Positions 45,252 to 54,165 of a stretch of 64,000 nucleotides of DNA are shown here, in pieces (positions within the stretch are counted from its first letter, which is position 1; every line of letters begins with the position of its first letter). The position numbers and the translations under genes are program-made. Source of the DNA: an uncultured Anaerolineae bacterium (GTDB lineage Bacteria > Chloroflexota > Anaerolineae > Promineifilales > Promineifilaceae); NCBI GenBank assembly GCA_905479495.1, contig CAJQMR010000013.1:62001-126000 (forward strand), read 5' to 3'. The notes under the pieces are model-generated. The model saw only the letters and a program-made list of their open reading frames with translations, did not search any database and was not told where the DNA came from.

Positions 45252-45875
45252 ATGGCACTACTTCAGGTAACCATTTTGCCACAAAGTGCCGATATGGAGC
45301 GGCGAAAACCCATGAAAGTTTCCTCTCCTTTTTCCTGGTGGTCCACAGGTGCCCAAAAATTGGCGTTTGGCTTGCTAACACCGTTAGCTATTCTCTGCGC
45401 TTTTATTATGACGCGGATTGGCCAGCCGTTGGTTGAAGCTGGGGCTGACATTGTTGATTTCGAGTTGGCGGGCACCTTAAGTTCAGCACAAGCGATTCTG
45501 CAAATGTGGGGTGGTGAAGGGCAAATTTATGCAGGCCTTAGTCTGGGGCTTGATTATCTGTTTCTACTGCTTTACGGCAGCGCAATTAGCCTTGGCTGTG
45601 TTTTGGTTGCTCAGTTTTGGCGCGATCGGGTTTCCTGGTTGGCCACCATTGGGAGCTGGCTTGCCTGGGGAGTGCTTGCTGCTGCTTTATTAGACGCCAT
45701 TGAAAACGCTGCGTTGATACAATTGCTGCTGGGTGGGCAAGCGGTGTGGCTGGCTCCCGTTGCCAGATGGTGCGCCCTGCCTAAATTTGGGCTTGTTTTA
45801 TTGGGGCTGCTTTACGTGCTGCTGTTGGGCATCCCAGGATTGCTGCTAACCTTTTGGCGGCGCTTGAGAGGCTAA
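45252..45875 (+). CDS. Hypothetical four-helix membrane protein
   Basis: Up to 207 residues with four hydrophobic segments (LAFGLLTPLAILCAFIM first, VLLGLLYVLLLGIPGLLLTF last) and a conserved-looking DAIENAALI in the third helix. Family not recognised. The start is unclear: ATG 45252 overlaps a TATAAT (45248-45253) that could be the gene's -10 element, so ATG 45294 or ATG 45312 (MKVSSPFSWW) may be the true start. Divergent from the ECF sigma gene. Confidence 0.65.
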   Translation: MALLQVTILPQSADMERRKPMKVSSPFSWWSTGAQKLAFGLLTPLAILCAFIMTRIGQPLVEAGADIVDFELAGTLSSAQAILQMWGGEGQIYAGLSLGLDYLFLLLYGSAISLGCVLVAQFWRDRVSWLATIGSWLAWGVLAAALLDAIENAALIQLLLGGQAVWLAPVARWCALPKFGLVLLGLLYVLLLGIPGLLLTFWRRLRG

Positions 45876-46036
45876 GGCAAGATTAAGCGCAACAGCGTTT
45901 GTAGAAAAAGAAAACGGCCGTTCCCACGATACATGGGACCGACCGTCCTCTTGTTTACACGGCCAACAAAATGACCGTGTCATCCATTTACTTTTCAGCC
46001 ACACGTCAGAACAAAATCCGACGAATTTAGTTCCGT

Positions 46037-47947
46037 TTAATCTGCCAGGGTAGACAAATCTCCTTCGTCCTGGTTCAGGGCGCGGGCCTTGAGGAGGCGG
46101 CGCATGATTTTGCCGGAGCGCGTCTTGGGCAGGCTGTCTACAAATTCTACCGTGGCGGGCTTGGCAATCGGGCCCATCTCATGCCCTACATGGTCGCGCA
46201 GCGCCATCGACAGCTTCTCGCTGGGTTCAAACCCTTGCCGCAAAATGCAGTATGCCTTAATGATGTTGCCCTTCACCTCATTGGGATCGGGCACGCCGAT
46301 GCAGGCCGCTTCAGCGACGGCTTCATGGCTCACCAGGGCGCTTTCAATTTCGGCCGTGCCCAGCCGATAACCAGACACTTTAATCACATCATCAATACGG
46401 CCGATTACCCAAATGTAGCCATCCTCGTCCTTCTTGGCGCTGTCACCGGGCAGGTACCAGCCCTGCTCGGCAAAGCGACTCCAATATTGCTGCACGTAGC
46501 GGTCAGGGTCCTGGAAAATAGTACGCAGCATCCCCGGCCACGGGGCCTTGATAACCAGATAGCCTTCCTCATTTGTGGCTACAGGATCGCCCTCTTCATC
46601 TACGACATCAATTTGCACACCGGGAAAGCCGCGCGTAGCTGAACCCGGCTTGAGCGGCACGCTGGGCAGCGGCGTAATCATGTAGCCACCGGTTTCCGTT
46701 TGCCACCAGGTATCCATAATGGGGCAGCGCTCCTTGCCAATGACGCGATAATACCATTTCCATGCTTCCGGGTTGATGGGTTCACCCACGGAACCGAGCA
46801 GGCGCAGGCTGGAGAGATCGTGCTTGTCGGGCCAGCTTTCGCCAAAGCGCATCAGACCGCGAATGGCCGTAGGGGCGGTGTACAAAATGGTGATGTTGTA
46901 TTTGGCCACCAGCGACCACCAGCGATCCGGGTAAGGATGCGTCGGCGCGCCTTCATACATGAAGCTTGTCGCGCCTAAAATAAGCGGCGCGTAGACGATG
47001 TAGCTGTGGCCGGTAATCCAGCCAGGATCGGCAGCACACCACCAGACGTCTTCTGGCTTGATATCAAACACCCATTTAAGCGTCGTAGAGGTCCAGACCA
47101 TGTAGCCACCATGCGTATGCAAGATGGCTTTAGGTTTGCCCGTCGTGCCGGAGGTATACAGGATGAACAGCGGGTCTTCAGCATCCATCACCTCTGTTTT
47201 GGCACTGGCGTCGGCTACGGGCAGGCTCATCAGATCATGGTACCAATAGTCGCGGCCATGCACCATTTCTACGTCGTGGCCGGTACGCTTCACACAAATG
47301 ACGGACTGAATGGTTCCAGCGCGATCCACCGCTTCGTTGGCGATTTTCTTGAGCTCGATGATGTTGCCGCGCAGCCAGGCCCCGTCACAGGTGATCAACA
47401 GTTTCGATTTGCTATCGTCGATGCGGCCCAGCAGCGCTTCGGTGGAGAAGCCGCCGTAAACCACGGAGTGCATCGCCCCAATTTTGGCACAGGCCAGCAT
47501 GGCAATCATTAATTCCGGGATGCGGCCCATGTAAATAGTAACGCGGTCTCCCTTGCCAATGCCCATAGAGCGCAGGACGCTGGCAAATTTGCATACTTCG
47601 TGGTTGAGCTGCTGGTAGGTGTAGACGCGACTGTCTCCCTTTTCACCTTCAAAAATGAGGGCCGCTTTGTTGCGGGTGGGGGTGCGCATGTGCCGGTCTA
47701 GGGCATTGTGAATGATGTTGACTTTGGCGTTGACAAACCATTTGTAGAAAGGGGCGTTGCTGTCATCGAGCACTGTTTCCCACGGTTTGTACCATTCGTA
47801 ATTTTCGGCAGCGATCTTGCCCCAGAATCCGGCTAAATCGGCCGTGGCCGCCTGGTGAACCTTCTCGTAGTCGGGAATATGCGCAGCGGAAACCACCTCT
47901 GGTGCGGGATAATATACGTCACCGACCATATTTTTGTCATCAGCCAT
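46037..47947 (-). CDS. acs: Acetyl-CoA synthetase (AMP-forming)
   Basis: 636-residue AMP-forming acetate-CoA ligase, making acetyl-CoA from acetate, ATP and CoA. Signature YTSGTTGKPKAILHTHGGY, WWCAADPGWITGHSYIVYAP, DTWWQTETGGYMITPLP and the C-terminal PKTRSGKIMRRLL with the regulatory acetylatable Lys are all present. Length fits Acs (about 650). ATG 47947 has AGGAGG 6 nt upstream, with a promoter at 48071-48099. The gene carries no ACGGCCGT copy. Acetylation control could involve the HDAC-family protein elsewhere in the window, but that is inference. Confidence 0.95.
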   Translation of the reverse strand: MADDKNMVGDVYYPAPEVVSAAHIPDYEKVHQAATADLAGFWGKIAAENYEWYKPWETVLDDSNAPFYKWFVNAKVNIIHNALDRHMRTPTRNKAALIFEGEKGDSRVYTYQQLNHEVCKFASVLRSMGIGKGDRVTIYMGRIPELMIAMLACAKIGAMHSVVYGGFSTEALLGRIDDSKSKLLITCDGAWLRGNIIELKKIANEAVDRAGTIQSVICVKRTGHDVEMVHGRDYWYHDLMSLPVADASAKTEVMDAEDPLFILYTSGTTGKPKAILHTHGGYMVWTSTTLKWVFDIKPEDVWWCAADPGWITGHSYIVYAPLILGATSFMYEGAPTHPYPDRWWSLVAKYNITILYTAPTAIRGLMRFGESWPDKHDLSSLRLLGSVGEPINPEAWKWYYRVIGKERCPIMDTWWQTETGGYMITPLPSVPLKPGSATRGFPGVQIDVVDEEGDPVATNEEGYLVIKAPWPGMLRTIFQDPDRYVQQYWSRFAEQGWYLPGDSAKKDEDGYIWVIGRIDDVIKVSGYRLGTAEIESALVSHEAVAEAACIGVPDPNEVKGNIIKAYCILRQGFEPSEKLSMALRDHVGHEMGPIAKPATVEFVDSLPKTRSGKIMRRLLKARALNQDEGDLSTLAD

Positions 47948-48070
47948 GTTGAGCCTCCTATCTGGGTTATGAAATTGAGTTTGTGTGAAACTGAATGACT
48001 GAGAAGAGTAGTTCTGGTCAGTCGTTCTGTCGAGAATAAGATACTCTCATTGTGGACACTTCCAGCATCA

Positions 48071-48099
48071 ATTATAGAGGCAAACTAGCATATCGTAAA
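48071..48099 (-). promoter_or_regulatory. Probable promoter of acs
   Basis: TTTACG (48099-48094), 17-nt spacer, TATAAT (48076-48071) on the minus strand; an ACGGCCGT copy adjoins the -35. Confidence 0.5.
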
Positions 48100-48136
48100 A
48101 CGGCCGTTCCCACTCCGCTAACGGGTGAATAGGCAT

Positions 48137-48177
48137 AAAAAAAGGCCCGGTTCAACGAAACTGTTGAACCAGGCCTT
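48137..48177 (-). terminator. Terminator of the secreted-protein gene
   Basis: GGCCCGGTTCAAC and GTTGAACCAGGCC pair with one mismatch and a 6-nt loop; on the minus strand a run of seven T follows. Confidence 0.88.
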
Positions 48178-48199
48178 ACGCAAGGAAGGTGCTAAAAAT

Positions 48200-48727
48200 T
48201 TAGTTACCTACGTGGTTCATTGGCTGGACTAAATTTCCCTGTCCGCTAATCGTCAAGACATGGTATTCCCAGGTACCCCAAATGGCCCAGTCTGGATTGC
48301 CCGTGTAGCGTGGGTCTGTCTCATGCACGATCAGGTAGTTGTAATGGCCATTGTCATCATAGCCAGAGCAGTTGATGTGGTTTTGAATCCAACCGCTGTC
48401 CATATAGGGATCATTGCCAAAGTCGGCACGGTAATTGTTGACGTAGTCACAACTGGTCAACGTTGCCTGATCTAGATCGGCCACAGAAGCGACGGTGCCT
48501 TGGATACGGCCGTCGCCCAAATCCCAATAATAATCGCCATTGGCATCATAAGCATACAGCGAGGTGTAATGGCCATTGACTTTAACACCGGCATCTGGAT
48601 AGCCATTATTATCGGCATCCCACTTACCATCATGCCCAGGAACGGCCGTACCAGCTAGCACGGCCGGCACAATCATCAAGACAGCCAACAAAACTACAAA
48701 CAAGAACATAAAACGATGCTTTTTCAT
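48200..48727 (-). CDS. Secreted protein with Asp-rich calcium-type loops
   Basis: 175 residues. A signal peptide is clear: KKH, then a hydrophobic core (FMFLFVVLLAVLMIVPAV) ending in VLA|G near residue 26. The mature part has Asp/Asn/Gly loops (DGKWDADNNGYPDAG, YDANGDYYWDLGDG) that resemble EF-hand or dockerin-like calcium sites, one Cys pair, and many Tyr/Trp. No enzyme motif and no known family. Start supported by GGAGG 7 nt upstream. Single gene with its own terminator. Confidence 0.75.
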   Translation of the reverse strand: MKKHRFMFLFVVLLAVLMIVPAVLAGTAVPGHDGKWDADNNGYPDAGVKVNGHYTSLYAYDANGDYYWDLGDGRIQGTVASVADLDQATLTSCDYVNNYRADFGNDPYMDSGWIQNHINCSGYDDNGHYNYLIVHETDPRYTGNPDWAIWGTWEYHVLTISGQGNLVQPMNHVGN

Positions 48728-49078
48728 TATTTTCCTCCAAATCTAAACTTCTAAAGAAATACGTTATAAAGGTTCGAGTAAAACGGGAACTTTACGAGAA
48801 ATTTACTAGACATCACCTCCTTACCAAAATTAAGGAAAGGCAAAATCAGCAAACATGAGAATGTTTATAAAAGGGGCGTATAAAAATGGATATTTCGACA
48901 TTTGCTGATCTTGTCAACTGGCACAATAATGAATGACAAATTTTATTTTATGACTTTTTTATGATAAAAGCGCAAACTTTCTTTAACTGTTACAAATGAG
49001 AATGCTCTTTTCAATTAAACTATTTTTGGATACAGTATTTTGTATCTTGCACACCTGTAACTGTAAAAAGGAGTATGT
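48728..49078. other. AT-rich divergent region with a long inverted repeat
   Basis: 351 nt between two divergent genes. ATCAGCAAA (48845-48853) and TTTGCTGAT (48901-48909) form an inverted pair with a 47-nt loop; GATACA/TGTATC lies at 49029-49046. AAGGAG at about 49068 is the ppk2 ribosome site. Promoters must be here but none is convincing. Confidence 0.5.
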
Positions 49079-49882
49079 ATGCCAAACACCCATCAGTTCG
49101 CTTTGGAACGGCCGTTTCAACTCCAGACTCTCCCCACTGACGGCAAGCAATTTCACCCGGACCGAGACGTAGCTGAAACCGAATTCAAGGCGTTGCGTAA
49201 AGAATTCGTCCAGCTACAGCGGCAGCTCTACGCTGAAGATAAGCAAAAGCTGCTCATTGTGCTGCAAGCAATGGATGCCGGTGGCAAAGACGGCACGATT
49301 CGCAACATATTGAAGGGAGTGAATCCCCAAGGCGTCCGGGTTCATTCATTCAAGGTACCTTCCAAAGAAGAACTGGCCCATGATTTTTTGTGGCGAATTC
49401 ACAAAGTGGTTCCAGCAAGAGGCATGATTGGCGTGTTTAATCGTTCTCATTATGAAGATGTGCTGGTGGTTCGGGTGCACAATATCGTGCCAGAAGCTGT
49501 ATGGCGGCCTCGTTATGAACAGATCAATCAATTTGAAAAGCTGCTGCACGACACCGGCACCCGCATCCTCAAATTTTATCTGCACATTTCCAAGGATGAG
49601 CAAAAGGAGCGGTTTCAGGCGCGGCTGGATGAACCGGACAAGAATTGGAAATTTTCGCGAGAAGATTTGGAAAAGCGCAAGTTTTGGCCAGATTACATGG
49701 CGGCATATGAAGAGATGTTACACGAATGCAGCACAGCCTGGGCACCCTGGTACGTGATTCCAGCCAACCAAAAATGGTACCGCAACCTGGCCATCATGCG
49801 CACCATTGTAAACACGCTGCGAGAGATGAATCCACAATTTCCTGAGGCAGACGGCGATTTGGATCAGATTGTCATTGAGTAG
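49079..49882 (+). CDS. Polyphosphate kinase 2 family protein
   Basis: 267-residue PPK2-type enzyme, transferring phosphate between polyphosphate and nucleotides. Walker A region LQAMDAGGKDGTIRNI (about 62-77), FNRSHYEDVLVVRVH (Walker B region) and the lid segment with DEPDKNWKFSREDLEKRKFW are all present. The single-domain length and motif spacing fit the group that phosphorylates AMP and/or ADP; the class cannot be settled by eye. Good AAGGAG ribosome site 5 nt before ATG. Confidence 0.9.
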   Translation: MPNTHQFALERPFQLQTLPTDGKQFHPDRDVAETEFKALRKEFVQLQRQLYAEDKQKLLIVLQAMDAGGKDGTIRNILKGVNPQGVRVHSFKVPSKEELAHDFLWRIHKVVPARGMIGVFNRSHYEDVLVVRVHNIVPEAVWRPRYEQINQFEKLLHDTGTRILKFYLHISKDEQKERFQARLDEPDKNWKFSREDLEKRKFWPDYMAAYEEMLHECSTAWAPWYVIPANQKWYRNLAIMRTIVNTLREMNPQFPEADGDLDQIVIE

Positions 49883-49891
49883 GAATTTAAT

Positions 49892-49960
49892 ACGAAGAAA
49901 CAAAGATGAGAAAGGAACAAAGGGTTTTTTCTTGGTCTCTTCGTTTCTTTGTGCCTTCGT
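49892..49960. repeat. GAAACAAAG-type palindromic element
   Basis: ACGAAGAAACAAAG at 49892 faces TTCGTTTCTTTGTGCCTTCGT ending 49960, with AGAAAGGAACAAAG/TTTTTTCTT inside. It follows ppk2 and may act as its terminator, but word iteration links it to the other palindromic elements. Confidence 0.6.
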
Positions 49961-50057
49961 CATAAATAACGAAAATGCCGGGAAATACTGTCACGTTGAC
50001 AGACGGCCGTCTCAATGGCATTATTACCCATCTTTTTAATTATTGACGAGGAGCAAT

Positions 50058-50837
50058 ATGGCTGATTTATTTACTGCACAAAATTTGGTCGCTTTTCTAA
50101 CGCTGCTGGCATTGGAAACGGTATTAGGTATCGACAACGTTATTTTCATCTCAATTTTGTCTGGCAAGCTACCTGAAAACCAGCAGACAAAGGGGCGACA
50201 GTTGGGCATTGGCATTGCCGTCATTAGCCGGATTTTACTGCTGCTGGCCATCACCTGGGTGCAGCGGCTAGAAGGCACCCATTTGTTTGCTATCTTCGGC
50301 AATGCCATTTCTGGTAAGGATTTGGTCTTGCTGTTGGGCGGTATGTTCCTTATCGGCAAAAGCACCTATGAAATCCACGAAAAGCTAGATTCTGAAGATC
50401 ACGCCAGCCATGCTGCAAAAGATGGGGCCTTAACGCTAACAGCCATGATTTCCCAAGTTGTGCTCATTGATGTGGTGTTCTCGTTGGATTCGGTGATTAC
50501 GGCCGTTGGCATTTCCAACTCTCTCCCCGTGATGATTGCTGCCATTGTTTTAGCCGCTGGTATCATGATTGTCTTCTCTGGCCAGGTCAGCGCCTTCATC
50601 GAACGGCATCCTTCCATGAAGATTTTAGCGCTCTCTTTTCTTATCTTGATTGGCGCGATGCTGGTGGTGGAAGGCTGGGCCCATGAAGCAGCCGCAGAGC
50701 TGCATTTGAAGAACTACGTCTATTTCGCTATGGCTTTTTCGGTCATTGTAGACTTTTTGCAGCTGCGGCTCAAAAGCAAAGAAAACAAGCCAGTTACCCT
50801 ACACAATCAGCCCAGCCTCACAGAAGGCGGCGACTAA
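50058..50837 (+). CDS. TerC family integral membrane protein
   Basis: 259 residues with about seven helices. TerC hallmarks are LALETVLGIDNVIFISIL at the N-terminus and LIDVVFSLDSVITAVGIS in the middle, each with the membrane-embedded Asp pair thought to handle metal ions. TerC/Alx proteins export manganese or support metal loading of secreted enzymes. Start ATG 50058 follows GAGGAG; the longer frame from 50043 begins inside that site. No manganese riboswitch was recognised upstream. Confidence 0.88.
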   Translation: MADLFTAQNLVAFLTLLALETVLGIDNVIFISILSGKLPENQQTKGRQLGIGIAVISRILLLLAITWVQRLEGTHLFAIFGNAISGKDLVLLLGGMFLIGKSTYEIHEKLDSEDHASHAAKDGALTLTAMISQVVLIDVVFSLDSVITAVGISNSLPVMIAAIVLAAGIMIVFSGQVSAFIERHPSMKILALSFLILIGAMLVVEGWAHEAAAELHLKNYVYFAMAFSVIVDFLQLRLKSKENKPVTLHNQPSLTEGGD

Positions 50838-50860
50838 GTACAAACCAATTTTATAACTAT

Positions 50861-50962
50861 AGGACTTACGCATTCACCCTAACCCGACTACAAAAGTCTC
50901 AGAGCAACTGTTGTTATTGCCAAAGAGAACAAGACTTTTGTAGTCTTCACTGCGTAAGTCCT
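50861..50962. mobile_element. 102-bp MITE-like palindromic element
   Basis: Terminal arms AGGACTTACGCA (50861-50872) and TGCGTAAGTCCT (50951-50962) are exact inverted repeats; an inner pair GACTACAAAAGTCT (50886-50899) / AGACTTTTGTAGTC (50932-50945) is also exact. No coding capacity. The ends resemble those of IS630/Tc1-type elements, and a TA precedes the left end, but a matching TA is not seen on the right. Confidence 0.75.
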
Positions 50963-50982
50963 GAACCATTTACATTCTCAGG

Positions 50983-51044
50983 AGATTAGACCAATTTATT
51001 GCGTATGCGCTTTTTTGCCAGCGAAAATTGGTCCAATCTTTTTC
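50983..51044 (+). terminator. Terminator-like hairpin after terC
   Basis: AGATTAGACCAATTT and AAATTGGTCCAATCT pair with one mismatch, followed by TTTTTC. A GCGTATGCGC lies in the loop. Confidence 0.65.
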
Positions 51045-51232
51045 ATATACCTAAACAGCAACCAAAAGTTAACCAGCTACTACCTTAATCCTCTATCAAC
51101 TCCATCTCCGATCGTTTCCTGATCGTTTTCTCCTTACTATACCCCAGTCACAATAGCAAGAATGTAGCTTATCTAGCGATGAAAATCCTTGGTTTCTTGC
51201 ATCCGTCAATTCAACGTAAGGAGATCAATTAC

Positions 51233-54082
51233 ATGCAAACACCTTCTCATTTATCAGAAAATAAGGCATCATTTATTATAAAGTGGCGACACTGGTTTAT
51301 CTTACCTACCTTAGTCATTGCGATTGCTGCCATAATGCTGCCGCTCATGGGCGTTTCGGCAAACTTCAGCAGCGCAACGACCAACAAAGCAACGGCCGTT
51401 TCCCCCACAACCACAACATCCTCGCCTGCCCCCACGACCCTCACCCAACCTGTGATGATCGATCTGAACACTGTTCCATCTGGCGCAGGCCCCAGCGACT
51501 ACACCCTTGTCGGATCGCAAATCTTCTTCACGGCCGATACCGACGGTTACGGCCGTGAACTATGGGTAACGGACGGCACCATTACTGGCACACACCTGGT
51601 CAAAGACATTAACCCCGGCTGGTACGGCAGCAGCATTGAAGACATGGCAAACCTGGATGGCAAACTCATCTTTGAAGCCAACGACACCGTACATGGTGAT
51701 GAGTTGTGGATTAGCGACGGCACGGAAGGGGGCACGTACCTCCTCAAGGAAATCTCCGTTGGCTACACTGGCCCCTCACGCATTAGCGAGGTTGCCGTGT
51801 TTGGCACCACCGCCTATTTCCAGGCAGACGACAACATAAACGGCCGTGAACTATGGAAAACCGACGGCACCGCAGCAGGTACCGTCATGGTCAAAGACAT
51901 CAACCCCGGGGCCGATGATTCGCTCCCGGCCTTCTTTGTGGCCATGGGCGGCACCATTTATTTTAGAGCCGACGACGGCGTAAACGGCGCAGAACTGTGG
52001 AAAACCGATGGCACCGCAGCGGGCACCGCCCTTGTGGCCGACATCTACCCAGGATCCGATTACAGCATGACAGGTTATGAGATCGTTACCAATGGCTCAC
52101 GCCTGTTTCTAACGGCCAGGGACAGCTCATACAATTATGAACTGTGGGTGTCTGATGGCACCGGCCCCGGCACCACCATGATAGACATTTATCCAGGCAT
52201 CCCTGGCTCACGGCCACAATACAAAACCGTTATTGGCAACAATATCGTCTTTTATGCCAATGATGCCGCCAACGGCAGCGAATTGTGGCGCAGCGATGGC
52301 ACCGTTGGGGGTACCACCCTGATCAAAGACATCAATCCGGGCACATCCGGTTCTTCCATCCTCTACCCGGTAGCAGCTGGGGCACGTGTCTTTTTTCGCG
52401 CCAACACAGACAGTGATGGCGCAGAACTGTGGGTAACAGATGGCACCGACGTTGGCACGATGATGGTGAAAGACATCCAGGCGGGCAGCTTATCCGGGAC
52501 ACCGCAACATATAACGGCCGTTTCCGGCAATGTCTTCTTTTCCGCCGATGATGGCGTAAACGGCCGTGAGCTGTGGTTCAGTGACGGTACAGAGTCAGGC
52601 ACAATCCTGGTGCAAGACATCTTCCCCGGGCCAGAGGGATCCGCCCCTTCTGACCTGACCAGCCTGGCCAACACCCTCCTGTTTTCTGCCTTTTCCTCAA
52701 CAAGCGGCGAGGAAATATGGCGCAGCAACGGCAGCGAAAGCGGAACCGATCTTTTCCTCAACATCCCCGATAATTACACAATTGGTTCCTCGCCCTATGA
52801 GTTCGCCCCCTTTAACAATGGCGTCGTTTTCTGGGCCGATGATAGCGTTCACGGCTATGAATTCTGGTTTAGTGATGGCACCCTGGCCGGTACCACCATG
52901 CTCGCCGACATCAATCCTGGCTACCTCGACGGCGATGGCGGCAGCACCAGCAGCGCCCAGCTTGGCGATATTTTGCTCTTTGCTGGTGATAATGAAACAG
53001 TTGGTACAGAACTGTGGCGTACCGATGGCACTCCTGCCGGAACGGCTATGATCAAAGACATCAACCCCGGTCTCACCTCATCGCAGATAACAGATTTGAC
53101 CACATTTGGCAGTTACGTTTATTTTGGGGCCGACAATGGCAGTAACGGCCGTGAACTGTGGCGCAGCGATGGCACCGAAACAGGCACAACCCTCTTCGCC
53201 GACATCCAAAGCGGCCTGCCGGAAGGCAATCCCTCTGACCTGACTGCCACCAGCAGCCATCTCTTCTTCCTCGCCAACGATGGTGTCCACGGTGAAGCGC
53301 TTTGGGCCACCGATGGCACAACCACCAATATGATGATTGATTTGGACAACAGTGCCGCCGATTCTGACATTCGTTACTTAACGGCCGTTGGCGACAAACT
53401 CTACTTTGCAGGCGATGATGGCGTAAACGGCCTTGAACTGTGGGTTAGCGACGGTACGGCGGCGGGTACACACATGATCATAGACTTGAACACTAGCGGT
53501 AACGCCACACCCAACCACATGACCCCCATTGGCGACTTGATTTACTTTTCCGCTACGGGAGATGGCGTGGGCAATGAGTTATGGGTGACAGATGGCACCG
53601 CAGTGGGCACCCATCTCGTCAAGGACATCTCTCCGGGTAGCGGCTACGCTTCACCGGAAGATTTAACGGCCGTTAACGACTTGCTCTACTTTGATGCCTC
53701 TGATGGCACCAATGGCAGCGAGTTATGGGTGACCGATGGCACGGAAGCAGGCACGCACATGGTCAAAGACATCTTCCCCGGCAGCGATTCCTCCTATGTT
53801 GCCGAAATTACCCACCTGGCCGGTGACATTTTTGTCTTTAGAGCCTCGAACGATGATAGCATTGGCGAGGAACTGTGGGTCTCAGACGGCACGGAAGCGG
53901 GTACGATGTTGTTTGCCGACCTGTCGCCAGCGCCATACAACAGTTTTTCCCCGGAGAAAATGACTGTTGTCAACGATCGTCTCTTCTTTACCGGGGAAGA
54001 ACCCACCTCCGGCGGGGAGTTGTGGATCGTCACGTTTGACACCCTGCCTTACAAAACGTCCCTCCCCCTCATCATCAAATAA
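51233..54082 (+). CDS. Exported ELW-repeat (hyalin-like) protein
   Basis: 949 residues. An N-terminal hydrophobic segment (about 20-42, WFILPTLVIAIAAIMLPLMG) acts as signal peptide or anchor, then a Ser/Thr/Pro linker, then 17 repeats of about 47 residues with consensus GxELWxSDGTxxGTxxVKDI and xPG. The repeat is the ELWxxDGT type found in large bacterial surface and adhesion proteins and is expected to form a beta-propeller or solenoid. The very end, SLPLIIK, resembles a short hydrophobic-basic tail I associate with exported proteins of this group. Start ATG 51233 has AAGGAG 9 nt upstream; the frame from 51179 has none. Confidence 0.85.
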   Translation: MQTPSHLSENKASFIIKWRHWFILPTLVIAIAAIMLPLMGVSANFSSATTNKATAVSPTTTTSSPAPTTLTQPVMIDLNTVPSGAGPSDYTLVGSQIFFTADTDGYGRELWVTDGTITGTHLVKDINPGWYGSSIEDMANLDGKLIFEANDTVHGDELWISDGTEGGTYLLKEISVGYTGPSRISEVAVFGTTAYFQADDNINGRELWKTDGTAAGTVMVKDINPGADDSLPAFFVAMGGTIYFRADDGVNGAELWKTDGTAAGTALVADIYPGSDYSMTGYEIVTNGSRLFLTARDSSYNYELWVSDGTGPGTTMIDIYPGIPGSRPQYKTVIGNNIVFYANDAANGSELWRSDGTVGGTTLIKDINPGTSGSSILYPVAAGARVFFRANTDSDGAELWVTDGTDVGTMMVKDIQAGSLSGTPQHITAVSGNVFFSADDGVNGRELWFSDGTESGTILVQDIFPGPEGSAPSDLTSLANTLLFSAFSSTSGEEIWRSNGSESGTDLFLNIPDNYTIGSSPYEFAPFNNGVVFWADDSVHGYEFWFSDGTLAGTTMLADINPGYLDGDGGSTSSAQLGDILLFAGDNETVGTELWRTDGTPAGTAMIKDINPGLTSSQITDLTTFGSYVYFGADNGSNGRELWRSDGTETGTTLFADIQSGLPEGNPSDLTATSSHLFFLANDGVHGEALWATDGTTTNMMIDLDNSAADSDIRYLTAVGDKLYFAGDDGVNGLELWVSDGTAAGTHMIIDLNTSGNATPNHMTPIGDLIYFSATGDGVGNELWVTDGTAVGTHLVKDISPGSGYASPEDLTAVNDLLYFDASDGTNGSELWVTDGTEAGTHMVKDIFPGSDSSYVAEITHLAGDIFVFRASNDDSIGEELWVSDGTEAGTMLFADLSPAPYNSFSPEKMTVVNDRLFFTGEEPTSGGELWIVTFDTLPYKTSLPLIIK

Positions 54083-54095
54083 ACGAGTTTAGCAG

Positions 54096-54139
54096 CAAGT
54101 CCCCGGCAACGTTTTAGCTATTGTCGGGGACTTGTTTTT
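54096..54139 (+). terminator. Terminator of the ELW-repeat gene
   Basis: CAAGTCCCCGGCAA (54096-54109) and TTGTCGGGGACTTG (54121-54134) with a T5 run after the stem. Confidence 0.88.
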
Positions 54140-54165
54140 GCACCTATTGGCAAATTAATCAGTAC

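Noticed and set aside
48760..48790. tRNA T-arm-like GGTTCGAG
   Set aside because: No acceptor stem, anticodon arm or CCA region surrounds it; no tRNA was found in the window.
49892..50057. yybP-ykoY manganese riboswitch before the TerC gene
   Set aside because: The gap is largely an iterated palindrome and lacks the motif's conserved loops.
51500..54000. Periodic DNA repeats resembling a CRISPR array
   Set aside because: The periodicity of about 140 nt comes from codons of the ELW protein repeats; there are no identical direct repeats with unique spacers.
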